64,000 nucleotides of DNA from G051132615 sp051132615 (lineage in GTDB: Bacteria; Pseudomonadota; Gammaproteobacteria; Burkholderiales; Neisseriaceae). The stretch's first letter is position 1, and every line of letters begins with the position of its first letter. The stretch covers positions 3,100,001 through 3,164,000 of the forward strand of contig NZ_CP152375.1 of assembly GCF_051132615.1 (NCBI RefSeq). Direction: 5' to 3'. The notes below the pieces were generated by a model, which had not been told where the DNA came from, searched no databases, and saw nothing but the letters and a program-made list of their open reading frames with translations. The translations under genes and the position numbers were made by a program. Shown here in pieces: positions 36,063 to 46,084 of this stretch.

Positions 36063-37019
36063 TTATTTTAGCGCTACAATAATTTTACCTAGATTATGAT
36101 TATGATCCATATAATTTAACGCTTCCTGAGTTTGCGCCCATTCAAATACCTTTGCAACTGGCATACTCAGTTGTCCCGATTCAATCATTGGCATAATTTG
36201 AGCAAGGTCTTGTATTACCTGAGCCCTTATTAGCAAAGGTTGACTGCGCAATGTTGAACCTATAATTTTTTGCCGTTTAACCAGTAATAAACCAATATTT
36301 AATTGTGCTTGAACGCCACTCATATTGCCAATAATCACTAAAGAGCCATCCTGATTCAAAAGCTTTTGGTTGACTTCAAAACTATTTTGACCAATAGGGT
36401 CTAATATCATATCAACCCCACCAGAGTTTTTGATGCGATCAACTTGCGCCAACAACTCATCAAACAATAAAGCCTCATGCGCACCAATGCTCGTTAAAAA
36501 AGCTTTTTTATCTGCTGTTCTGGTTGTGGCCATCACATAAGCACCACAATAACGGGCATATTTGATTGCAGCAGAACCAACACTGCCTGTACTGGCATGC
36601 AATAAAACCCTCATCCCTTTTTTTACCGTACTGACTCTTTTTAAATTCAATAAGACAGTGCACCATGCCTCAGGTAAAGAGGCCGCTGTAATAAAATCCA
36701 TTTGATCAGGTATTTTTAATAGCAATTCTTCTTCACACACAGCATATTGTGCATAGGCACCACCTTGTACCAAAGCCATCACCCGATCACCTTTTTGAAA
36801 CTGGCTCCCTTCAAAGCTTTGTTCAACCACCCCAGCAAACTCTAAACCTAAAGTTTGAGTGACGCCAGCAGGAGGTGGATAAGAACCTGCTATCTGAGCC
36901 AAATCAGCGCGATTTAACCCAAAAGCTTTTATTTTCACCAAAACCTGATTACCTGTTATTTGGGGAAGTTCTATTTCTTTTAATTCAATTGTTTGATTTT
37001 GAGCCTGCCAAACTTTCAT
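36063..37019 (-). CDS. NAD(P)H:quinone oxidoreductase, zinc-independent MDR family
   Basis: 318 residues of the medium-chain dehydrogenase/reductase fold. The N-terminal GroES-like part has KAFGLNRADLAQIAGSYPPP and TLGLEFAGVVEQ, and the nucleotide-binding part LLHASTGSVGSAAIKYARYC with DMILDPIGQNSFEVNQKLL. It lacks the catalytic-zinc Cys/His set, and the NRADL..GxYPPP motif is typical of the PIG3/TP53I3-like quinone oxidoreductases. It is divergent from the copper-ATPase gene: the two start codons are 58 bases apart, so they share a promoter region. Confidence 0.88.
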   Translation of the reverse strand: MKVWQAQNQTIELKEIELPQITGNQVLVKIKAFGLNRADLAQIAGSYPPPAGVTQTLGLEFAGVVEQSFEGSQFQKGDRVMALVQGGAYAQYAVCEEELLLKIPDQMDFITAASLPEAWCTVLLNLKRVSTVKKGMRVLLHASTGSVGSAAIKYARYCGAYVMATTRTADKKAFLTSIGAHEALLFDELLAQVDRIKNSGGVDMILDPIGQNSFEVNQKLLNQDGSLVIIGNMSGVQAQLNIGLLLVKRQKIIGSTLRSQPLLIRAQVIQDLAQIMPMIESGQLSMPVAKVFEWAQTQEALNYMDHNHNLGKIIVALK

Positions 37020-37076
37020 GATCGCTCCTACCTAAAGATAAGTTTTAAAGATAAATTTAGCGTACAATCTACCTTT

Positions 37077-39515
37077 ATGAAAGAAAAATGTTTCCATTGT
37101 GGTTTAGACATACCCAAAGATATTCATTTATTGATCCATTTTCAAGATCAAACTCATCCGGCTTGCTGTACCGGTTGTCAGGTTGTTGCCCAAAGCATCA
37201 TCGACGCAGGTCTTGGGCATTATTATACTCAACGCACAAAAGAAGCATTGCAAGCAATACTACCACCAGAAGATGTATTGGAACAAATTAAGCTGTATGA
37301 CTTAGATGAAGTCCAAGCAAGTTTTGTTGAAATCAAGGAACACCACAAAAAAGAAGCATTATTAATTATTGAAGGCATTACCTGTGCCGCTTGTGTCTGG
37401 TTAATTGAACAACGATTATTACGCTTATCTGGTGTAGTCAGTGTTGATTTAAATTTCTCAAACCATCGAGCTCGAATACAGTGGGATGACAGTCAAGTTA
37501 AATTATCTGCAATTTTAAACAAAATCAGCCAAACAGGTTATCAAGCACACCCCTATGATGCGGCGCGTTTTGAAGAACAAACACAAAAAGAACGAAAAAA
37601 AGCACTGACTCAACTATGGGTTGCGGGTTTATCCATGATGCAAGTCATGATGTATGCAATTCCAATCTATATGGCTCCCGAGGGAGAAATTGAAGAGCAA
37701 TATTTATGGATGCTTCATTGGACAAGTTTGATCTTAACACTGCCTGTCATGCTTTATTCTGCCATTCCCTTTTATAAAGGCACACTGCGTGACTTAAAAA
37801 ACAAACGTGTTGGCATGGATACCCCTGTAACAATTGCCATATTGGCAGCATTTAGCGGTAGTTTTTATGCATTAATCAACAAAGTAGAACATGGCGTCTA
37901 TTTTGACTCAGTATCGATGTTTGTTTTTTTACTTTTACTGGGACGTTATCTTGAAAGTATCGCCAGACGTAAAGCAGGTGATGCAACAGAGCGTTTAATC
38001 AAGCTTGTTCCGGCTTTTTGTCATAAATTATCACACTACCCACACTCTTCTGAAACATCAGAAGCACTTGTTGCCCAGTTGGCAACTGACGATGTGATCT
38101 TGGTTAAAGCAGGAGAAGTTATTTGTGCCGATGCAATCGTGTTACATGGACACAGTCAAGTGAATGAAGCCATGCTCACAGGAGAATCTTTGCCCATTGA
38201 AAAAACAGTTGATGACACAGTTACAGCAGGCACCTTAAACATCAATAGTCCTTTAACAATAAAAGTGCTGCAAGTTGGTAATGCAACCCGCTTAGGAGCC
38301 ATTGTAAGATTATTGGATCAAGCTTTAAGCCAAAAACCCAAATTGGCACAAATAGCCGATCGCTATGCTGCTTGGTTTGTTGGTTCATTGCTGTTTATTG
38401 CCGTATTGACTTTTATTGGCTGGGCTTTATATGACGATGTTCAAACGGCACTTTGGGTCACAGTATCTTTATTGGTTATTTCTTGCCCTTGTGCTTTATC
38501 TTTAGCAACACCAGCGGCACTGGCTGCTGCCACTGGAAATTTGGCAAAAAAAGGGTTATTGACCAGCAAAACACATTCTCTGGAAACGCTAAGTAAAGTA
38601 AGCGATATTGTATTTGACAAAACAGGTACATTAACAACAGGCAGTTTGTCTATTAAAAATATGTGGTTTAATGACCCCGAACAAAAAGAAAAATTACTTG
38701 AAATGGCTGCTTTATTAGAAAGCCAATCAGAACATCCAATTGCCCATGCCTTCCATGAGTATTTACCAGAATCGGAAGTTGATTACTATCAAATCAATAA
38801 TATTATTGGGCAAGGTATCTGTGCAGATATTTTGGATGATCATTGGTGTATTGGCCGCTTATCATTTGTTCGTACAAAAACCCAAAAAATACCCGAATCA
38901 TTCACACAATGGCAAGATAACTTAAATCAATTTGGTACGCTGGTTGCACTGGCCAATAAAAGTGGCTTACAAGCTGTGTTTTTATTAACAGACACACTTA
39001 AAAAAGAAGCGAAACAAAGCTTAATTGATTTAAAGAAGCTAGGTATAAACATACATCTACTCAGCGGAGACAATGAACACGCAGTCAAACAGACAGCGGA
39101 ACAATTAACGATTGAGAACATATTTTTTGAAGCCACACCAGAAGATAAATTACATTATATCCAAAAGCTACAAACCAATAAAAAAGTGGTTTTAATGGTT
39201 GGTGATGGCATAAATGATGCACCTGTATTAGCAAGGGCTGATGTTTCCATTGCCATGGGTTCTGGTGCTGATGTTGCCTTAGAAGGTGGTGACATGGTGT
39301 TATTAAACGATGACTTAAATATCTTACCTAAAGCTTGGTTACTTGCTGCTAAAACTCGAAAAATCATCAAAGAAAATTTAATCTGGGCTTGTGCTTATAA
39401 TATTACCGCAGTACCACTAGCTGTAATGGGTATGGTCAACCCATGGATTGCGGCATTAGGTATGGCGCTTAGCTCGTTACTGGTCGTGAGCAATGCACTA
39501 CGCTTATTAAAATAA
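37077..39515 (+). CDS. ccoI: Cu+ P-type ATPase, CcoI/FixI-like
   Basis: 812 residues from the ATG at 37077; a longer frame would overlap the divergent gene. An N-terminal Cys-rich domain (CFHCGLDIP, then ACCTGCQVVAQ) precedes a heavy-metal-associated domain with GITCAACVWLIEQRLL (about 100-115). Membrane helices follow, then the ion-binding motif SCPCALSLATPAALAAATGN, the phosphorylation site DKTGTLT and the hinge MVGDGINDAPVLARADVSIA. The combination of the N-terminal CxxC domain, HMA domain and CPC motif is that of FixI/CcoI, which loads copper for cbb3 oxidase assembly rather than giving bulk copper resistance. No ccoNOPQ genes are visible nearby. Confidence 0.9.
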   Translation: MKEKCFHCGLDIPKDIHLLIHFQDQTHPACCTGCQVVAQSIIDAGLGHYYTQRTKEALQAILPPEDVLEQIKLYDLDEVQASFVEIKEHHKKEALLIIEGITCAACVWLIEQRLLRLSGVVSVDLNFSNHRARIQWDDSQVKLSAILNKISQTGYQAHPYDAARFEEQTQKERKKALTQLWVAGLSMMQVMMYAIPIYMAPEGEIEEQYLWMLHWTSLILTLPVMLYSAIPFYKGTLRDLKNKRVGMDTPVTIAILAAFSGSFYALINKVEHGVYFDSVSMFVFLLLLGRYLESIARRKAGDATERLIKLVPAFCHKLSHYPHSSETSEALVAQLATDDVILVKAGEVICADAIVLHGHSQVNEAMLTGESLPIEKTVDDTVTAGTLNINSPLTIKVLQVGNATRLGAIVRLLDQALSQKPKLAQIADRYAAWFVGSLLFIAVLTFIGWALYDDVQTALWVTVSLLVISCPCALSLATPAALAAATGNLAKKGLLTSKTHSLETLSKVSDIVFDKTGTLTTGSLSIKNMWFNDPEQKEKLLEMAALLESQSEHPIAHAFHEYLPESEVDYYQINNIIGQGICADILDDHWCIGRLSFVRTKTQKIPESFTQWQDNLNQFGTLVALANKSGLQAVFLLTDTLKKEAKQSLIDLKKLGINIHLLSGDNEHAVKQTAEQLTIENIFFEATPEDKLHYIQKLQTNKKVVLMVGDGINDAPVLARADVSIAMGSGADVALEGGDMVLLNDDLNILPKAWLLAAKTRKIIKENLIWACAYNITAVPLAVMGMVNPWIAALGMALSSLLVVSNALRLLK

Positions 39516-39733
39516 TGACACTTATTTTATAAGTTATCTTCCCCCAACAATCATATTTCTTTTATTCAATAATGATTTCAATAAGCTTAAACAGACTTAT
39601 TTTAAGTTTTATGGCTTAGTTTGATTAAACACAAAGCAAATATCATAAAAACAAAACATAATTTCAATATACAGAACATTATTTCATTATGTTGAATTTC
39701 CATTTTTAACCATCTCTCTTGGAGGAATTATCT

Positions 39734-40897
39734 ATGCAAGCGACAAGAACAATTTACTGGCCATCGGTTACGCTTATTGGCCCAAACAGCACAACTGAAA
39801 TTGGCATGCATATAAAAGACTTAGGCTTACAAAAAGCATTGGTTGTAACAGATAAGGTACTCACACAAAATGGTATTGTAGAAAAAGTCACTCAAGTCTT
39901 AGACAATAACAGCATCAAATATGCTGTTTTTAACGATATTAAACCTAACCCAACCATGAAAAATGTGCATGATGGGCTTGATGCTTACCAAAATAACAAG
40001 TGTGATTTTATTATTTCTATTGGTGGTGGTTCGCCACAAGATGCGGCAAAGGCTATCGGTATCCTTGCAACAAATGGCGGAAAAATTAAAGATTATGAAG
40101 GTATTGCAAAATCCAAGCATAAATCAGCCCCTATTGTTGCCATTAACACAACAGCAGGTACAGCCAGTGAAGTGACCATCAATTATGTGATTACGAATGA
40201 AGACACACATGTCAAAATGTTGATGGTCGACAAAAACTCGCTGGCAACCATTGCAGTAAGTGACCCTCTATTAATGTTGGAAAAACCCGCTTCTTTAACA
40301 GCGGCAACAGGCATGGATGCGTTAACCCATGCAATTGAAGCTTATGTATCTACTGGTGCTTATGAATTAACGGATGTATTGGCTCTAGAAGCCATTAAAT
40401 TAATTGGTGAATCACTAGAAGCTGCCGTTAAAGATGGTCAAAATGTCGAAGCACGTTCAAAAATGGCCTATGCATCCTATATTGCTGGCATGTCCTTTAA
40501 CAATGCAGGCTTAGGTTATGTGCACTCTATGGCACATCAATTAGGCGGACAATACGATCTTCCTCATGGTGTGTGTAATGCTATTTTATTACCCTATATC
40601 GAAAAATTTAATGCTGTAGCAACCGGCGATAAACTAAGAAAAGTCGCAGAGCTGCTGGGCGAAAAAACCGATGGTTTATCAACACAGCAAGCCAACGATA
40701 AAGCAATTGAGGCCATTAAAAAATTATCACAAAACATTGGTATTCCTCAAGGTTTAAAAGGTCTAGGGGTCAAACCTGAGGACTTTAAAACCATGGCTGA
40801 AAATGCTTTAAAAGATGCCTGTACAGGCAGTAACCCAAGAGAGGTCACACTAGAAGACACAATTGCTTTATATCAAGAAGCATACGATGGTCAATAA
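39734..40897 (+). CDS. dhaT: Iron-containing alcohol dehydrogenase, 1,3-propanediol dehydrogenase-like
   Basis: 387 residues from the ATG at 39734, with GGAGG eight bases upstream; 387 is also the length of Klebsiella DhaT. SIGGGSPQDAAKAIGI binds NAD(P). TAATGMDALTHAIEAYVS supplies metal ligands Asp195 and His199, and GYVHSMAHQLGGQYDLPHGV supplies His264 and His278. The wording of these motifs and NTTAGTASEVT is closest, from memory, to DhaT and related propanediol oxidoreductases (FucO, EutG are cousins). It could reduce 3-hydroxypropionaldehyde or propionaldehyde made by the glycyl radical dehydratase 18 kb away, but it has its own leader and is not in that operon. Confidence 0.85.
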   Translation: MQATRTIYWPSVTLIGPNSTTEIGMHIKDLGLQKALVVTDKVLTQNGIVEKVTQVLDNNSIKYAVFNDIKPNPTMKNVHDGLDAYQNNKCDFIISIGGGSPQDAAKAIGILATNGGKIKDYEGIAKSKHKSAPIVAINTTAGTASEVTINYVITNEDTHVKMLMVDKNSLATIAVSDPLLMLEKPASLTAATGMDALTHAIEAYVSTGAYELTDVLALEAIKLIGESLEAAVKDGQNVEARSKMAYASYIAGMSFNNAGLGYVHSMAHQLGGQYDLPHGVCNAILLPYIEKFNAVATGDKLRKVAELLGEKTDGLSTQQANDKAIEAIKKLSQNIGIPQGLKGLGVKPEDFKTMAENALKDACTGSNPREVTLEDTIALYQEAYDGQ

Positions 40898-41067
40898 TAG
40901 CTAAGTTAGTCACTGAGTAGTAAATTAAGGGGTTGGTGCCTCCCTACGCCAACTTCTTAATTTTTGCCAAATACCATCGCCCTTTTTTGTTATTCATTTA
41001 AACTCGCCACAATAATATCGACACATCTGTTACCATAAAGCGTTTAAATTATTATTGTACTATTCAT

Positions 41068-41784
41068 ATGAACACTTTTAAAAACAAATATGCCATTGTA
41101 ACTGCGGTAAATCGAAATTTTTCACGACAAATCATACAAAAAATAACATCAATGGGGCTTACTGGACTCATTCTTGCTGACAAAACAATCAATGAAGAAC
41201 TCATACAAAAAATCACAACGCAAACGGGCTGTGCATGCCATGGATTTGAATTTGACATTACCAAGACACAAACTATTGAACAGCTGTTTCAGTTTGCCTT
41301 AGAGAAGTTTCCTACTGTTCATATTTTAATTAATGCCGCCAATATTTGTCCAACAACACCATTAGAAGAATTAGATGCTCAAAAATGGGATGAATGTATG
41401 AATATTAATTTAAGAGGTGCTCATTTACTGACTAAAGAGGCCATTAAAATCATGCAGGCACAAAATTATGGCAAAATTGTGCATATCGCTTCTATCCAAA
41501 CATCTAGAATAAACGGCTTACCCCCTTCTGTTAGCTATATTGTGTCTCAAGGTGGCTTAATAACTGCGGTCAAATATTATGCAAAATTTTATGCGGCCGA
41601 TAATATTAATATCAATACCGTTAGTCCTAATTTTGCAGGGATGAGAGATGCTGAAGAAGAACATGAAGGGATCAAAAGTGTGGCGGCAACAGTTGGCTTT
41701 TTAATCAGTGATGAAGCAAAATACATCACCGGTGCGAATATAGATGTCAGTGGTCGTTCTTGTTACTGTAATCGTATTTTCTAA
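41068..41784 (+). CDS. Short-chain dehydrogenase/reductase homologue lacking key residues
   Basis: 238 residues with an SDR-type layout: beta-strand YAIVTAVN, NINLRGAHLLTKEAIKIM (tetrad Asn114), HIASIQTS (Ser142), SVSYIVSQGG (Tyr157), and the C-terminal FLISDEAKYITGANIDVSGR. The glycine-rich cofactor loop, normally TGxxxGxG, reads TAVNRNFSRQI, and the catalytic Lys four residues after Tyr157 is Gln161. NAG after strand 4 is NAA. So it is either inactive, cofactor-free or has a changed chemistry. It follows the alcohol dehydrogenase after 170 bases and may share its transcript. A terminator follows. Confidence 0.85.
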   Translation: MNTFKNKYAIVTAVNRNFSRQIIQKITSMGLTGLILADKTINEELIQKITTQTGCACHGFEFDITKTQTIEQLFQFALEKFPTVHILINAANICPTTPLEELDAQKWDECMNINLRGAHLLTKEAIKIMQAQNYGKIVHIASIQTSRINGLPPSVSYIVSQGGLITAVKYYAKFYAADNININTVSPNFAGMRDAEEEHEGIKSVAATVGFLISDEAKYITGANIDVSGRSCYCNRIF

Positions 41785-41816
41785 AAAAAGAGCCATATAA
41801 AAATATGGCTCTTTAA
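41783..41816. terminator. Bidirectional terminator between SDR gene and autotransporter
   Basis: AAAGAGCCATA pairs with TATGGCTCTTT around a six-base loop, with A and T runs at the sides. It sits between the convergent stops at 41784 and 41837. Confidence 0.85.
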
Positions 41817-41836
41817 ATATAAAAATATCTTTTTAA

Positions 41837-44638
41837 TTACCAACTGTAACGATAGCCTGCATTTACTTGTACTTGATCAAACTTGCTGCCTGTGGCATAA
41901 GATGCATCCAAGTACACATTATGATGCTTATTGATTTGGGTATTAACCCCAATACCATTTTGCCACCAACCACCACCAAAACTGTGCTCTTCTTTGCTGC
42001 CATTTAAGCGATATTCAACGTCACCACTCATTTCATGTACATAGCCGGTTTTAAAATAAACATTCATAGGGTTCCTTGTGTTTTCAACCTCATAGCCTAA
42101 TTGTGCACTGACACGTCCTAGCGTTGAATCATAACTACCTAAGTCAATATTTAAACCATTATCTGCAATAGAGCTGCCTTGTTGATGGGTAAAACTTAAC
42201 TGCGCTTGCGGTTCAATATAAAACCCTGCTTTACTGTTTTTATCCCAGTAAAAACGTTTACCCACTTCAATGCTGGCAGAATACCCATCACTCTTGCCTG
42301 TGCCATGAATACGGTTATATTGCGTATCTTTGACATCAAAATCATTTTTTAAATGGCTATACTTTAAAACACCATCTATGTACACATCATTTGCCATCAA
42401 ATATGTGCCGTACACACCAAAGTGATAACCTTTTACATCACCTGAACCATTTTTATAATCAGGATCTGCATCACTGGTGCCTGCCATCGCACCTAGAAAA
42501 AGAATATCTTCATTGCCTAAAGTAATGCGTTTATCTGTTCCTAACTGCAAACCAGCATAGTTCATACCAAAACCATCCAGTTTCCCACTACCAAAAGAGT
42601 TAAATTTACCAGCAAACCCTCTTACCCAAATATCTGCTTGATTTGTACCACTTTGACGCAATTGTCCCATTCTTTGCAATAAGGCTTGAGTTTCAGCATA
42701 ATTCATTAAGTAACCGATATTGATGAAATTACCACCTGCTCGCCCTGTGCTGGTTAAATTACTACCTCCACCGCCATTCCCACCTGGGTCAGTTGGTGTG
42801 ACTGGTGCTTCACCTGATGAATACAATTCCCAATCTAAATTATTGCTGTTTTTGCGGATATTATACAAATATCCGCCTAATTCAACCGTGCCTGTATCTG
42901 GCGACATTGCAAAAGTTGCTACACCATCTTGAGTTTCGACAACGGTTAAAACCTCATTTCCTGTTGTGGCTAAACTACCTTGATTAAGCACTTTCACATA
43001 ATGTTGGCCTGCACTGGTATTTTGAACAATCAGTTTATTACCAGAATTATTGACACCGTCGCCATCACCAACTAAATCAACACGCATAATGAAAGTGCTG
43101 CCATTACCACTTAAATTATCTACAGTTAAAGTAGAATTTGGCGTATCTGCCGTAAAATCAACCGTACTATTGTTTAAGGTAAGGTTTGTCATAACAGAGC
43201 TTTGGGTCATATTCCAAAGCCCCTGATTAAATGTTAAATTGGTTTTTGCACCAGAAGAAATAAAAGCCCCCCCTGTCAACACCGAACCTTGTCCAAAGTC
43301 TAGAGCAGTTGTCGCATTATTTTGCGCATAAACGCTACCCAAAATGTTCATTTTTCCTGTACTGGTAATACTGTTACCTGCACCAGAAGAAATAATGGCA
43401 ATTTCATCTGATCCAGCCATTTGAATAATAGTATTTCCTGTAAATTTAGCACTGCTATTGGTCGCCACAACACCATACACACCTGACACAGCAGTTAAAC
43501 TAATATTATCAGCATTAACCTGCCCACCGGCCGCCCAAATGGCGTAACCACCACTATTATTAGCATACATATCGGTATAACCGACATTTACAACTGCATT
43601 ATTTTGTGAAGACACAGCATGCGCCCCAGCAACAAGCACATTACGCTGATTTGCGTTTCCTTGATAATTAACTACCACACCAGCATCTCGCCCCACTAAT
43701 GCAATTGCATTTTTTGACGATAAATAACTGCCTGCTCCAATAGTTGCACTGCCTCCACTTCTGACTTCAAGCGCGTTGGCACCACTGCCCTGAGCTTCAA
43801 TACGCAGTTGGTTAGCCGTTAACTCACCCAAAATCCAAAGTCCTGTTGAATTGGTACCATTGGTTTTTATTGTGCTTAAAGTACCCAAATTTACAATAGA
43901 ATTCTTTTGAATATTCATACCATAGGCATTATTACCCTTGGTTTCAATAGACAATTGGTTTGCATCAAATCGTGCTGGAGCAGTTCCCGAACCATTCGCA
44001 CCAAAAACAGTAACACCAGTTGCTTGATTACCTTCTGCATAAATAGAACTGCCTGTGCCCAAATTTGCGGTACTGCCTTGACCTTCAATAGAAACTGCAC
44101 TATAACCACCACCAATAGCACTAATCGAAATACCATCTGCAACTAGAGAAGAATATCCACGAATAGCAATTGCACTTGCAGATCCACCCTCCACACGGAT
44201 AATCCCACCTTGCCCTAAATCAACTTGAGTATCTGATGCATCAATACCAACTGCACTGCCTGTAGCCCTCACTGTTAATTCTAAGTTATTCGCATCAATA
44301 GTATTTGTTGCACCCGTATTGCCATATGCTTGAATACCAGTTGCACTTGTCGCCCCTGTGCCTGCTGTTGTGGTATCTGCTATTACTTTACTGTTATTGC
44401 CCAAATTAATTTGAACAGGTGCACCTGTTTGGCCTTGTGCATAAACCCCAAATAATTTACTGTTATAAATTTGATCTGCGGTAATGCTATCCCCATCTTG
44501 CAAAGAAACATTTGGTTTGATTTGTGTACCATAATTCGATGCATATGCCTGATTATGTGCAAGAAAAACCCCTACACCAATAAATCCTGCAACGCCTAAA
44601 TGTTGAGGTATTTTTTTTATAGAAAAAACACTGCTCAT
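41837..44638 (-). CDS. Autotransporter outer-membrane protein
   Basis: 933 residues. An N-terminal signal (HLGVAGFIGVGVFLAHNQAY, cleavage near AYAS) leads to a passenger (35-590) made of about ten beta-solenoid repeats of 35-45 residues. Each alternates an aliphatic strand such as ANQLRIEAQGSGANALEV with an LG.GS.I element such as ANLGTGSSIYAEGNQATG. A Gly-rich linker (PTDPGGNGGGGSN) precedes the barrel (about 640-933), which starts MNYAETQALLQRMGQLR, VWVRGF-like IWVRGFAGKF, and ends AGYRYSW. There are no catalytic motifs. The barrel belongs to the same family as the genes at 1017 and 27220 but is distinct. It is most likely an adhesin. Confidence 0.93.
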   Translation of the reverse strand: MSSVFSIKKIPQHLGVAGFIGVGVFLAHNQAYASNYGTQIKPNVSLQDGDSITADQIYNSKLFGVYAQGQTGAPVQINLGNNSKVIADTTTAGTGATSATGIQAYGNTGATNTIDANNLELTVRATGSAVGIDASDTQVDLGQGGIIRVEGGSASAIAIRGYSSLVADGISISAIGGGYSAVSIEGQGSTANLGTGSSIYAEGNQATGVTVFGANGSGTAPARFDANQLSIETKGNNAYGMNIQKNSIVNLGTLSTIKTNGTNSTGLWILGELTANQLRIEAQGSGANALEVRSGGSATIGAGSYLSSKNAIALVGRDAGVVVNYQGNANQRNVLVAGAHAVSSQNNAVVNVGYTDMYANNSGGYAIWAAGGQVNADNISLTAVSGVYGVVATNSSAKFTGNTIIQMAGSDEIAIISSGAGNSITSTGKMNILGSVYAQNNATTALDFGQGSVLTGGAFISSGAKTNLTFNQGLWNMTQSSVMTNLTLNNSTVDFTADTPNSTLTVDNLSGNGSTFIMRVDLVGDGDGVNNSGNKLIVQNTSAGQHYVKVLNQGSLATTGNEVLTVVETQDGVATFAMSPDTGTVELGGYLYNIRKNSNNLDWELYSSGEAPVTPTDPGGNGGGGSNLTSTGRAGGNFINIGYLMNYAETQALLQRMGQLRQSGTNQADIWVRGFAGKFNSFGSGKLDGFGMNYAGLQLGTDKRITLGNEDILFLGAMAGTSDADPDYKNGSGDVKGYHFGVYGTYLMANDVYIDGVLKYSHLKNDFDVKDTQYNRIHGTGKSDGYSASIEVGKRFYWDKNSKAGFYIEPQAQLSFTHQQGSSIADNGLNIDLGSYDSTLGRVSAQLGYEVENTRNPMNVYFKTGYVHEMSGDVEYRLNGSKEEHSFGGGWWQNGIGVNTQINKHHNVYLDASYATGSKFDQVQVNAGYRYSW

Positions 44639-45160
44639 GAATCATCTCCTGATATATGTATATAAAAAATTTATTAATTGTTAATATTTATATTTTACAG
44701 AATAATTTTGCACAAAAAAGCATGTTAAAAATTGAAATAAAAAAATATTTAAAAAAAACAATAAATTTAAAAAAATTAAAAATAATAATCATTAAATAAC
44801 AATAAAACAAAATAAATTTTTTTTGACAACCAATTGTTTAATTTAGACATTTAAATGTTATATGAATAATTATCATTTAAACAACAGTTTAAAATATTTA
44901 ATAGAACATATAAATAAAATAATATTTTTTACATTAATTTGATAATATTTACTTAAAAATAATATTTAAAAATGCTAGAAGATTTACTGAAAAAAATTTA
45001 TTGAATATATTACAACACTAATTGTTTTATATTTATCAGCGTATACCTCTTAAGTGAAATACACATATCTGTGTGATAAACTACCCTTGCCTTATTAAGA
45101 TAGAGGCTAATAAAAATATGTATGCTTCGACTAAACTCAGTTTCTAACAAAAATACCATA
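44639..45160. other. AT-rich intergenic region upstream of autotransporter and marC-like gene
   Basis: About 520 bases, very AT-rich, no gene seen. It must hold the divergent promoters of the autotransporter (minus) and the MarC-family gene (plus). Runs such as AATAATAATCATTAAAT and GAATAATTATCATTT look Fur-like but are weak in such a composition. Confidence 0.5.
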
Positions 45161-45868
45161 ATGGCCAATTACTTTCACTTACTTATTGCTAATATTTTGG
45201 TGCTGTTTTCCGTTGTTAACCCAATAGGAAATGCGTTCGTTATTAACAATAATTATTTAATCAATTTAGATTCTGAACAAAGAAAAGTGATTATTGGCAA
45301 AATTGCTCGCTGTGCTTTTTTTATTTGTATTGGTGGATTGTTTATTGGCAAATTTTTATTGATATTGTTTGGCTTATCCGTCCCAATTATTCAGGTGGCA
45401 GGTGGCGCAATCATCTGTCGAAATGGTTGGGCATTCTTTATGAATGACCCAACAACAAACCAGACAGATGACGAAACACAAACAGACGACATCATCGAAA
45501 AAAAGAGACAAACACAATACAGTTATTTGCTCAATAATATTTTTTATCCGCTTACCTTCCCTACTATGATTGGCGCAGGAACTTTTTCGGTATTGCTCAC
45601 GCTTGCAGCCAATGCTTCTGCCGCTCGTTGGGGCGAAATGATTTTAAATTTTTCCAGTGTCGTGATTGCCATTGCTATTATCTGCTTTTTAGTTTACATC
45701 ATATTCGTTAATATAGTTGTGGTACAAAAGCATTTAGGTAGAGAAGGTAATATTGTTGTACGAAAAATGTCTTCATTTTTTACCATTTGTATTGGTTTAA
45801 AAATTACGATATCTGGGCTAACAGAAGTTATTGTGCTGATTATTGAAAAAATCAAACCTTTGATTTAA
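45161..45868 (+). CDS. MarC-family integral membrane protein
   Basis: About 235 residues from the ATG at 45161, chosen because MarC proteins start just before the first membrane helix; a start at 45122 would add 13 polar residues. Six predicted membrane segments. LLIANILVLFSVVNPIGNAF carries the NPIGN hallmark, and FYPLTFPTMIGAGTFSVLLT is the second MarC signature (P.T.P...G.G). The segment between helices 3 and 4 is longer and more acidic than usual (TTNQTDDETQTDDIIEKK). Despite the name, the family is not shown to give antibiotic resistance; its transport role is unknown. Confidence 0.85.
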   Translation: MANYFHLLIANILVLFSVVNPIGNAFVINNNYLINLDSEQRKVIIGKIARCAFFICIGGLFIGKFLLILFGLSVPIIQVAGGAIICRNGWAFFMNDPTTNQTDDETQTDDIIEKKRQTQYSYLLNNIFYPLTFPTMIGAGTFSVLLTLAANASAARWGEMILNFSSVVIAIAIICFLVYIIFVNIVVVQKHLGREGNIVVRKMSSFFTICIGLKITISGLTEVIVLIIEKIKPLI

Positions 45869-46084
45869 TTTTCAGACATACACAGATAAGCTGTTAAATG
45901 AAACATAATATCTGCCAATAATTAAAAAATATCAGCTAAATCAAATGATAAAATAATGGCTTCAATGAAAATAATACTCTAAATTGATATGTTGAATTAT
46001 TCACACATTTAATCATGTTAAAAATATGAGTAATAGTTTCAAAGCGAAAAAATAACGCTAACACATCAAATTTAAGGATTTTAA

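Noticed and set aside
44781..44888. Fur boxes upstream of the autotransporter and marC-like genes
   Set aside because: AATAATAATCATTAAAT and GAATAATTATCATTT resemble half of a Fur box, but similar strings arise by chance in DNA this AT-rich; a similar one occurs at 51871.
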